Assembly (NCBI GenBank): GCA_003565195.1 | Contig: PXCX01000227.1 | Coordinates: 1 to 8,303, forward strand | Direction of reading: 5' to 3' | From: PVC group bacterium | Lineage (GTDB): Bacteria; Verrucomicrobiota; Kiritimatiellia; CAIKKV01; PXCX01 | DNA length: 8,303 nucleotides | Shown: positions 1 through 6,895 of the stretch, one piece after another | How the letters are laid out: each line of letters starts with the position of its first letter | How positions within the stretch are numbered: the first letter of the stretch is position 1 | The notes under the pieces: generated by a model | The model's input: only the letters and a program-made list of their open reading frames with translations | The model's database searches: none | Told to the model about the DNA's origin: nothing | Translations under genes and position numbers: made by a program

Positions 1-2886
1 CCGGCCACCGACGCCGGCAACTCTCCCTGGCTGGCGGTGAGCCTGGACACAACCATCCAGAATGTAAAGCTGGAAATGGCCCGGGCCAGTCTCTCGGGTC
101 TGCACGAGGCTAACCATCTCATCCGTGATGTGGCCCGCAGCCTACGCACCGCCGCCAACCTGTTGAAACAAGACAATCCACGGGTGAACCGTTTCATCTC
201 GGGAGAGGTCAGGCTGAACCGGTCGCCGCTGTCGGCGGATGAGCGCAGTCGTCTCGAGACCGCGCTGTTCCGGGCCGCGTCCAGGCTTGATATTCCGGCG
301 CTGCTGCGAAACGACGGACAAACCTTTTTTGACTCTGTCAGGGACTGCCGTACGGGGCTGGCGCCGCTGGCCGAGTTCGCCAAGCGCTTCACGGTTTTTC
401 TGTTCGGTGTTTCGCACATGGATCTGGCTTGGAAATGGCGTTGGCCGGAGTCGGTCGAATGTATGCGCGGCACACTCAAGAACCAGGTACGGTTCATGGA
501 AGAACACCCGGACTTCAAGTTTTTGGAAAGTTCGCCGCCTGTCTGGATCGCCATGCGGGAACGGGATCCGGAATTGTACGCGAACCTGATCAAGTTCGGG
601 CGCAAAGGCCAGTTCGAGCCCGCGGGCGGTATGTGGTGCGAGCCGGATGGACAGATGCTTAGCGCCGAAAGCTGGGTGCGCCAGTGCCTGTTCGGGCAGC
701 GCGCGGCCCGGGAAATTCTCGGTTGCCAGTCCCGTGCCGGGCACAATACCGATGCCTTCGGTTTCACCTGGGCACTGCCGAAAATCTATGCCCAGGCGGG
801 CATGGAAGCGTTCCTGACCCAAAAGATGCGCTACAACGAGTTCACGGTTTTCGAAGAAGTCCTGTTCTGGTGGCAGGCCGATGACGGTAGCCGGATTCTG
901 GGCATTCACACGTATCCGGATCATTACCAGGAAATTGACCCGGACGAGATTGCGGAAGCGGTACGGATCTTTCATGTCACCAGCGGCGTGTTCTCGGCGG
1001 GACTGCTGTTCGGCATCGGCAACCACGGCGGCGGACCGTTACCGGACATGTTCGGCAGGATCGAGGAAATGCGCGAACTCACGGTTTACCCGCAGGTTCG
1101 GATGGCCGGCATGAACGAATATCTTGATTATCTTAAAGAGCATGAGGCTGAAGCTCTGGCCAGGTTGCCGGTACTGAACGATGAGATGTTTCTCGAATGT
1201 CATCATAAGACCTACACGGTGCAGGCCCGGACGAAAGCCTGCAACCGCGCCATCGAACGCAGTCTTTACAATGCCGAGGCTTTAGCCGTGATGGCCGGCC
1301 GCGACTGCCGCGGCGAACTGCGGTCGGCATGGGAAACCGCGTTGTTCAATCAGTTCCACGATATTCTGCCCGGAACCAGTTTCCCGGCCGTGTACCAGGA
1401 TGTCATGGACGCCTATGATCAGGCATTCAGCAACGCCGAGAACTCTTCAGTCAATTCACTCAAGTCGATACTCGGGCACGGCAACAAGCTATTCTTGGTG
1501 AATACGCTTCCGTGGAAACGGCCGGCCTGTTTGTGTATCGCCGCGAAGGACATGGGAGGACTGCCGGAGGCCGGCATGGCAGAAGACGATGCCGGCAACC
1601 GTTTTCCGTATCAGAGGACAGTAACAGACGAGTGCGGCAATAGCGCCATTGCGGTTGCCGTACCCGAATTACCCGCCTTCGGAGTGCGGTCGCTCGAATT
1701 CCGCAAGGCGGCAAAGGGCGAAATGGAAGCGGCGGCCGGCGAGTTCGAGGTTGGCGAAACGTTTGCCCGCAACCGTTTTTTCCGGGCCGAATTTGATCCG
1801 GCCAAAGGTTACATCACCTCATTGAAACTGGCGGACGGTACGGAGCTGGCCGGTGACGGCATCGGGCGTCTGGATCTGATCGAGGACAGTTCGGAAGGCG
1901 TCTACCAGACCTGGAACATGAACCTGACCGGGCGCGAGGACAGGGCCAAATGCGAATCCTTCGTACGGGTCGAAAACGGTCCCGTGCGCGCCAGGTTCGA
2001 AGCCAGACTCAGCTATGGACGCTGGGAAAAGAAGAAAGATTTCATGGTCCCGATCATGTGGAACACGCCGGGCGTGGATTATCCCACCTCATCCTTCACG
2101 GTTGAATTCATTATCTGGAAAGATCTGGACTATGTCGAGTGCGTCCTGCACGCGGACTGGTGGGAGGATGATACGGACCTGAAAGTCGCCGCCGACACCA
2201 GTCTGGAAACCAGCCGCGCCCACTACTCGATCCCCTTCGGCAAGATCGAGCGTCCGACCCGGCGCAACACAGCCTGGGAAAAAGCGCGCTACGAAGTACC
2301 GGCCTTAGGCTGGGCCGATCTGACCGACGGCGACAAGGGTGTGGCGATCCTGAACACCGGCAGGCACGGCCATGACGCGCTGAACCAGACCCTGCGCCTG
2401 ACCCTGCTGACCAGCCCCTACGGCGGCGAGAAAGTGCATGTACCTGATCCGTTGGCAGACCGCGGCCGGCATCTTATCAGGTACGCGTTCCTGCCGCATC
2501 GGCAAGGGCCGGACGCAGCTAAAATAGACCGGAAAACCCGTGAATACGAATTCCCGCCGCTGGTTCACCTGGGCACGACTGAACCGCCCTTGGCGCCCGG
2601 CGCCGACCGACTGTGCACGGATCCCGATTCGGTTTTGGTCACCGCCGTGAAACCGACGGAGGACGGCAGCGGTACGCTCGTGCGCATGTACGAACCCTAC
2701 GGCCGACGAACGGAAATAACAGTGACAGGAGAGTTGACTTCCGGCAGCCCGCAGAAAACGGATCTGCTCGAAACCCCCAAGGGCAACGCACCGGAGTCAA
2801 TAGAACCGCATCAAGTCGTCAGCCTTGTTATTGCGTCCACAACTGATCGGCCTGAAAAGAAGCATGGGTTAAAATCCGCGCTGTGA
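1..2886 (+). CDS. Alpha-mannosidase, glycoside hydrolase family 38 (5' end probably outside window)
   Basis: This enzyme should hydrolyse terminal alpha-mannosidic bonds by the retaining GH38 mechanism with a bound divalent metal, usually zinc. Counting from the first codon in the window, the metal-site motif HMDLAW gives H139 and D141. The likely nucleophile is D251 in NTDAFGF, and a further metal-ligand candidate is H453 in NQFHD. The helical segment around residues 390-460, with TYTVQARTK and FNQFHDILPG, is typical of the GH38 middle domain. The beta-rich C-terminal part carries the family-like DPLADRGRH. The frame is open to base 1. The first possible start, GTG at 37, has no Shine-Dalgarno sequence. 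Many family members carry a further domain before the helical stretch seen here, so I annotate a left-truncated gene of at least 961 residues. Whether it is secreted cannot be judged without the N-terminus. Family assignment is firm; the precise linkage specificity is unknown. Confidence 0.93.
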   Translation, partial: PATDAGNSPWLAVSLDTTIQNVKLEMARASLSGLHEANHLIRDVARSLRTAANLLKQDNPRVNRFISGEVRLNRSPLSADERSRLETALFRAASRLDIPALLRNDGQTFFDSVRDCRTGLAPLAEFAKRFTVFLFGVSHMDLAWKWRWPESVECMRGTLKNQVRFMEEHPDFKFLESSPPVWIAMRERDPELYANLIKFGRKGQFEPAGGMWCEPDGQMLSAESWVRQCLFGQRAAREILGCQSRAGHNTDAFGFTWALPKIYAQAGMEAFLTQKMRYNEFTVFEEVLFWWQADDGSRILGIHTYPDHYQEIDPDEIAEAVRIFHVTSGVFSAGLLFGIGNHGGGPLPDMFGRIEEMRELTVYPQVRMAGMNEYLDYLKEHEAEALARLPVLNDEMFLECHHKTYTVQARTKACNRAIERSLYNAEALAVMAGRDCRGELRSAWETALFNQFHDILPGTSFPAVYQDVMDAYDQAFSNAENSSVNSLKSILGHGNKLFLVNTLPWKRPACLCIAAKDMGGLPEAGMAEDDAGNRFPYQRTVTDECGNSAIAVAVPELPAFGVRSLEFRKAAKGEMEAAAGEFEVGETFARNRFFRAEFDPAKGYITSLKLADGTELAGDGIGRLDLIEDSSEGVYQTWNMNLTGREDRAKCESFVRVENGPVRARFEARLSYGRWEKKKDFMVPIMWNTPGVDYPTSSFTVEFIIWKDLDYVECVLHADWWEDDTDLKVAADTSLETSRAHYSIPFGKIERPTRRNTAWEKARYEVPALGWADLTDGDKGVAILNTGRHGHDALNQTLRLTLLTSPYGGEKVHVPDPLADRGRHLIRYAFLPHRQGPDAAKIDRKTREYEFPPLVHLGTTEPPLAPGADRLCTDPDSVLVTAVKPTEDGSGTLVRMYEPYGRRTEITVTGELTSGSPQKTDLLETPKGNAPESIEPHQVVSLVIASTTDRPEKKHGLKSAL

Positions 2887-3571
2887 ATACCGACTCGAAC
2901 GCCTGTTGCCAGGCCTGCCGCAGCTCCCCAAGCGATGGCGGTGCGGCGGGCGCCAAAAGCTGCCGCAATGATGTCACCGGTTCACCGGCCAGTCCGCAGG
3001 GGACAATGTAGCGGAATCCGTCAGGGTCCGGATCCAGATTGAAGCTTACCCCGTGAAAGGTGACCCAGCGGCGCACCCTGACCCCGATTGCGGCCAGTTT
3101 CCCGGCAGCGGTCCAGGCGCCGGTCATGCGGGGGCGGCGTCGGGCCTCGATTCCAAAGGCGCCGGCCGTAATAATCGCGGTTTCTTCAAGACGATGCACG
3201 TAGTTACGGACATCACGTTCGCCGGACGTTAATTTCAAGATTGGATAAGCCACCAATTGGCCGGGACCGTGATAGGTCACATCGCCACCGCGGGCGCTGC
3301 GAACCACCCCGATACCCAACGCGGCCAGTTTTTCCGGGGACAAGATCAAATGCTCTTCGTGGGCCGATACACCGAGGGTGATGACCGGCTTATGTTCCAG
3401 CAACAACATGGTATCCGGAATGCTATCCGCCAAACGCTGCGCAACCAGCGATTGCTGCAAGACCGTGGCTTCATTGTAATCGAGCGGTCGCTCGTAAACG
3501 CGCACATCCAGCGGCCGCGACGCTGCGGTTTTGCCCGCCACCGGACGGTCTCCTCTGAAACTATTTGTCAT
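2828..3571 (-). CDS. lipB: Lipoyl(octanoyl) transferase LipB
   Basis: LipB moves the octanoyl group from acyl carrier protein to the lipoyl domains of enzymes such as pyruvate dehydrogenase or the glycine cleavage H protein; LipA then inserts sulfur. Family motifs are present in order, counted from the ATG at 3571: RGGDVTYHGPGQ (about 94-105), GKLAAIGVRVRRW with the expected lysine K158, and YIVPCGL with the expected acyl-thioester cysteine C192. Length is 247 residues, slightly longer than many family members because of an N-terminal extension of about 25 residues before the conserved RVYERPLDY. A TTG at 3580 is an alternative start; it would overlap the TGA of the upstream prenyl synthase gene. 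The ATG leaves a 5-bp gap. Neither has a clear ribosome binding site, so translational coupling is plausible. The 3' end overlaps the convergent mannosidase gene by 59 bp. No lipA is in the window. Confidence 0.95.
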   Translation of the reverse strand: MTNSFRGDRPVAGKTAASRPLDVRVYERPLDYNEATVLQQSLVAQRLADSIPDTMLLLEHKPVITLGVSAHEEHLILSPEKLAALGIGVVRSARGGDVTYHGPGQLVAYPILKLTSGERDVRNYVHRLEETAIITAGAFGIEARRRPRMTGAWTAAGKLAAIGVRVRRWVTFHGVSFNLDPDPDGFRYIVPCGLAGEPVTSLRQLLAPAAPPSLGELRQAWQQAFESVFTARILTHASFQADQLWTQ

Positions 3572-3576
3572 GCGTA

Positions 3577-4500
3577 TCAATGCGAGCGTTCGACGCTCAA
3601 TTTCGCCAATCCGTTCAATACGGTATTCGCCGAATTCTGGCCGAAAGGTTGAATCGCGCTGACGGCGGCGTCGGCATGCCGGTGTGCGGTCGCACGCGCG
3701 CCGGATTCACCGAGTGCGGCGACCGCAGTCAACTTGCCGCGATCACGATCGCTACCGACCGGTTTGCCAAGCACCGCCTCGGAGGCAGTACGATTCAGCA
3801 AATCATCGGCAATCTGAAATGCCATCCCCAATTCATGACCATATACGGCCAGCGCATCGATACGCGCTTGGCCGGCATTGGCCGCCAATCCGCCCAGCAC
3901 GGCGGCGACACGGAACAAAGCGGCCGTTTTGCGGGCGTGAATCGATGATACCACCTGCCAGTCCGGATGCCGGCCCTCGCCTTCAAGGTCATCGACCTGG
4001 CCGCCCACGACGCCCCGGCTGCCGGCGGCGGCGGCCAGCGCGCATACCTGCAGCGCCGAGCTGACGGATGCCTTCCCGCCGCCGCGCGCCAGCCATTCGA
4101 ACGCCAGCGTCAACAACGCATCCCCGGCCAGCAACGCGGTGGCTTCGCCAAAAACCATGTGCGTGGTCGCTCGTCCCCGCCGCAACGCATCATCGTCCAT
4201 ACACGGCAAATCGTCATGGACCAGGGTATAGGTATGCAGCAATTCAAGCGCGGCCGCCGCCGGCCGCGCGGTTTCCAGCGCGCTGCCCGCCCAGCCTGCC
4301 GCGGCCATGCAAACCGCGGGACGCAACCGTTTCCCCCCGCCGAACACCGCGTAGCGCATGGCTTGATGCAACGTCGCCGGAACTTCCGTCTCCGGCGGCA
4401 ACGCATGGTCAAGTTCGCTATCGGTCAAACAGCGGCATTGTTGCAGAAAATCTTGAAGTTGAGATTCGTCGTAATTCGCGACCCGGGTTGCGCCCATCAT
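3577..4500 (-). CDS. ispA: Short-chain polyprenyl diphosphate synthase, farnesyl/geranylgeranyl type (IspA-like)
   Basis: A trans-prenyltransferase that condenses isopentenyl diphosphate with allylic diphosphates in the cytosol, feeding quinone, undecaprenol or carotenoid synthesis. Counting from the ATG at 4500 (307 residues, a usual family length), FGGGKRLRP lies at about 53-61. The first aspartate-rich motif is DDLPCMDDD at 96-104, with the two-residue insert of bacterial enzymes. Tyr91, five residues before it, favours a C15 product (inference). GGQVDDLEG follows at about 166-174. The second motif is DDLLN at 232-236, where the family norm is DDxxD, followed by a normal LGKPVGSD. Start choice: AAAGG at 4510-4506 sits 5 nt before ATG 4500 and 8 nt before ATG 4497; the in-frame GTG at 4506 overlaps this site and is less likely. 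The gene runs into lipB with a 5-bp gap. G+C is locally very high (47 of 60 at 4021-4080). Product length is not certain, so the symbol is tentative. Confidence 0.9.
   Translation of the reverse strand: MMGATRVANYDESQLQDFLQQCRCLTDSELDHALPPETEVPATLHQAMRYAVFGGGKRLRPAVCMAAAGWAGSALETARPAAAALELLHTYTLVHDDLPCMDDDALRRGRATTHMVFGEATALLAGDALLTLAFEWLARGGGKASVSSALQVCALAAAAGSRGVVGGQVDDLEGEGRHPDWQVVSSIHARKTAALFRVAAVLGGLAANAGQARIDALAVYGHELGMAFQIADDLLNRTASEAVLGKPVGSDRDRGKLTAVAALGESGARATAHRHADAAVSAIQPFGQNSANTVLNGLAKLSVERSH
3584..3598 (-). other. Small hairpin at the prenyl synthase/lipB junction
   Basis: GAGCGT-TCG-ACGCTC (plus-strand reading) forms a perfect 6-bp stem with a 3-nt loop. In the minus-strand mRNA it lies in the last codons of the prenyl synthase gene, about 12 nt before the lipB ATG at 3571. 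No T-run follows, so it is not a terminator. It could mask or space the weak lipB translation start, or be chance. Confidence 0.3.
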
Positions 4501-4505
4501 TCGCA

Positions 4506-4510
4506 CCTTT
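4506..4510 (-). promoter_or_regulatory. Ribosome binding site deciding the prenyl synthase start
   Basis: AAAGG on the minus strand lies 5 nt before ATG 4500 and 8 nt before ATG 4497. It overlaps the alternative GTG start at 4506, which argues against that GTG. Confidence 0.6.
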
Positions 4511-4555
4511 ACCGTAGCTATACCCGCTTTTGGGTGTTTGTTTTGATTGTCATCT

Positions 4556-6874
4556 TCATTCGGAACGCTTTTTCCCGAAAGTCGATTCCTCGTCGTATTC
4601 GCGTATTTTTTTCCGGAGCGTCATACGACTCATGCCGATACGAGCCGCCAACTCGCTTTGTGTCAAACCACGTTCGAGCGCGCAACGGATGATGGTCCCC
4701 TCGACGGTTCGAATCAGCCCGGTACGGACTCTCGCAAGATCGCCGCAGAATTCGCAATAACGTTTGGTTGCCGAATGTACTTGATTTAATACCGTCTGAT
4801 CGTCGGACGGCAACCATAACTCGTCACCTTTGGCGTCCATGATTTCGTCCGGCAGCAGTGCCGGCAATATTGCTGGACCGGGGCTCATGACTACGGCCCG
4901 TTCAATGCAGTTTTCGAGCTCGCGGATGTTGCCCGGCCATAAGTAGGATTCAAGTCGGGAAAGAACATAGCGCGAAATCTTGGTAACATTCTTACCGTTT
5001 TCCTTGTTGAATTTAGCCAGGAAATGGTCGATTAGCGGAGGAATATCACCGCGCCGTTCCCGTAACGGCGGAAGGTGAATCGGGATAACGTTCAGCCGGT
5101 AATACAAGTCCTGGCGAAATCGGCCCTGCCTCACTTCTTCGCGTAAATCCTTTGATGTCGCGGCCACAACCCGTACATCGACATTGACCGTTCGGGTACT
5201 GCCAAGAGGTTCGAATTGCCGTTCCTGCAATACCCGCAGCAGTTTAACTTGCAGATGCGAACTCATATCACTGACTTCGTCCAGAAAAAGCGTACCCCCA
5301 TCCGCGACTTCGAAACGCCCCTTATAGTCGCGCAGGGCGCCGGTAAACGCACCTTTGACATGCCCGAACAGTTCGGACTCCAGCAGGGTATCCGGCAGCG
5401 CACCGCAGTTTACCTTGACGAACGGACCATTCCGCCGCGGACTGTTGTAATGCACAATGTTCGCCGCCAGTTCCTTACCCGTACCGGTTTCGCCTATGAC
5501 AAGCAAGGTTGCACGTGAACGCGCCGCCGTGGCCGCCGTGGCGAGAGCAGTGCGCATTGATTGGCTGTTTCCGATAACGCTGTCGAAACGATAACTCCGT
5601 TGCAGTTCCGCCAGGTGTTGTTTGTCCCGCGTAAGCAACTCGTCCTTTTCCAAGTGGAGCATGCGGTTGATTCTGACTACCTGGGACACAAACGAACCGA
5701 CGATCGTCAACAAACGCAGATCCTTGGGCAATGCCGCTTCGTCAGCAAAAGGCCGGTCCGCACTCAGGGCGCCGACGACTTCGTCGTCGATCTTCAACGG
5801 TACGCAAATAAAAGCCGTAGGGTCAGCCGGAAAACGTTGCCGTGACACCGTACGATCAAGAAACCTCGGTTCCTTGCGGATATCCGGAATTACCGCGGGA
5901 ACCCCGCTTTGAACCACATTGCCAGTGATCCCTTCACCTAGTGCATATTCTCCCCGAACACGTTCGGCGGCGCTGAGACCGTATGCACCCACAATCCTGA
6001 GTTTTTCAGAGGATTCGTCGCGGAACACCAGGGTGCCGCGCATCATTCCCAGTTCCCCGGCCAGGATGTGCATGATGCCTTCGAAAAAAACATTGGGATC
6101 CAAAACATTGGCAAGCATTTCGCCAATACGTGTCAGCAGTCCTAACTCCCTGCCCTCGCGTGATTCCTTAACAATCTTAACACTGCCTTGCTCAACGATG
6201 AAACGCTGCGGAATACCGATTTCCGCTCCTGACCGGTTGACCGCTTTGCGAGCCGTGAGAAAATTAACTCCTTGCGAGACTGATATCTCAAGTACAACCT
6301 GGGTAACGTGGCGCACCTTGGCCAGAAACGGCGAGGTATGCGCCTCGGTTTCAAGCAACCAGAAAGCGGTGGTGTTCAAGTCGTAAAGACGCGGGCAGTG
6401 ATGCCCGAAAAACAACAGCGCCTTTTCCTCGTCTCCCCATAAATCCAGCATTCCCGTCAGGCTGTCAAAAACATAGCCGGCACAGTTTCCAGTTTCCAGG
6501 CGCGCCAGCACGGATTGCAAAGCCGCCGGATCCGATGGATTCTCAACATGGATGGCAGGACAGCGAGAAGACTTGAAAAAATCGAGGAAAACGCGGTCAC
6601 GATTCCCTTTGCCCGAGGAAAAACAATCCACCAGCATGAACCGTCCTTTTGTCATCATTCCCGCGAGTTCATCGCTAATGGCTTGCGGCGAGCGGTTGAA
6701 ATTGACATAAACCACCGAAGCCCCCTGACGCTCACACGATGCAATGAAACCGGAAACAAATCGATCGACGGGAGCGCCCGAGTTTGCTTCCAAAACAACA
6801 TTGTCGCCGACAAAAATTTCGCCGACAAGTCGGTCAGCTTCCGAAACACCCGTGGTCGGTTTGAATTTTTGCAT
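4556..6874 (-). CDS. Sigma-54-dependent transcriptional activator with pseudo-KaiC and GAF sensor domains
   Basis: A 772-residue bacterial enhancer-binding protein. Residues about 8-230 resemble a KaiC/RadA-type RecA fold: IFVGDNVVLEA leads into the place of Walker A, and GYVFDSLT (133-140) fits the Walker B strand. However, the P-loop is replaced by NSGAPVD (31-37) with no GK[ST], so nucleotide hydrolysis is unlikely there. A GAF domain of the NifA/FhlA style follows (about 243-405), then a short helical linker. The AAA+ domain (about 430-665) is intact: Walker A GETGTGK (461-467), sigma-54 contact loop GAFTGA (508-513), Walker B LFLDE (529-533), and WPGNIREL near its end. A CEFC pair lies at 707-710. 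The C-terminal Fis-type helix-turn-helix (about 736-760) contains ELAARIGMSRMTL. The gene starts 21 bp after the GntR-type regulator with no clear ribosome binding site, suggesting coupled expression. Its target promoters and signal are not evident in the window. Confidence 0.93.
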   Translation of the reverse strand: MQKFKPTTGVSEADRLVGEIFVGDNVVLEANSGAPVDRFVSGFIASCERQGASVVYVNFNRSPQAISDELAGMMTKGRFMLVDCFSSGKGNRDRVFLDFFKSSRCPAIHVENPSDPAALQSVLARLETGNCAGYVFDSLTGMLDLWGDEEKALLFFGHHCPRLYDLNTTAFWLLETEAHTSPFLAKVRHVTQVVLEISVSQGVNFLTARKAVNRSGAEIGIPQRFIVEQGSVKIVKESREGRELGLLTRIGEMLANVLDPNVFFEGIMHILAGELGMMRGTLVFRDESSEKLRIVGAYGLSAAERVRGEYALGEGITGNVVQSGVPAVIPDIRKEPRFLDRTVSRQRFPADPTAFICVPLKIDDEVVGALSADRPFADEAALPKDLRLLTIVGSFVSQVVRINRMLHLEKDELLTRDKQHLAELQRSYRFDSVIGNSQSMRTALATAATAARSRATLLVIGETGTGKELAANIVHYNSPRRNGPFVKVNCGALPDTLLESELFGHVKGAFTGALRDYKGRFEVADGGTLFLDEVSDMSSHLQVKLLRVLQERQFEPLGSTRTVNVDVRVVAATSKDLREEVRQGRFRQDLYYRLNVIPIHLPPLRERRGDIPPLIDHFLAKFNKENGKNVTKISRYVLSRLESYLWPGNIRELENCIERAVVMSPGPAILPALLPDEIMDAKGDELWLPSDDQTVLNQVHSATKRYCEFCGDLARVRTGLIRTVEGTIIRCALERGLTQSELAARIGMSRMTLRKKIREYDEESTFGKKRSE

Positions 6875-6895
6875 AATTCGCTAGCCAACCATATT

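Noticed and set aside
37..39. GTG at 37 as the true start of the mannosidase
   Set aside because: The frame is open back to base 1, no ribosome binding site precedes the GTG, and family members often carry a further N-terminal domain; a truncated gene is more likely.
142..1026. Long open frame of 294 codons on the minus strand inside the mannosidase gene
   Set aside because: It is fully antisense to a clear GH38 domain, shows no recognisable domain, and is rich in Arg, Pro and Gln as expected for the complement of a G+C-biased gene.
2901..2914. GCCTG-TTGC-CAGGC hairpin just after the mannosidase stop, as a terminator
   Set aside because: The stem is only 5 bp, no T-run follows, and it lies within the lipB coding region.
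4501..4555. Promoter or terminator between the activator and the prenyl synthase genes
   Set aside because: A TATAGC on the minus strand lacks a -35 match at proper spacing, and the ACCC-AAAAGC-GGGT pairing is only 4 bp with no T-run.
3967..4692. Open frame of 241 codons on the plus strand
   Set aside because: It lies antisense to the prenyl synthase gene and the end of the sigma-54 activator; the composition is Arg/Pro/Ala-rich with no domain.
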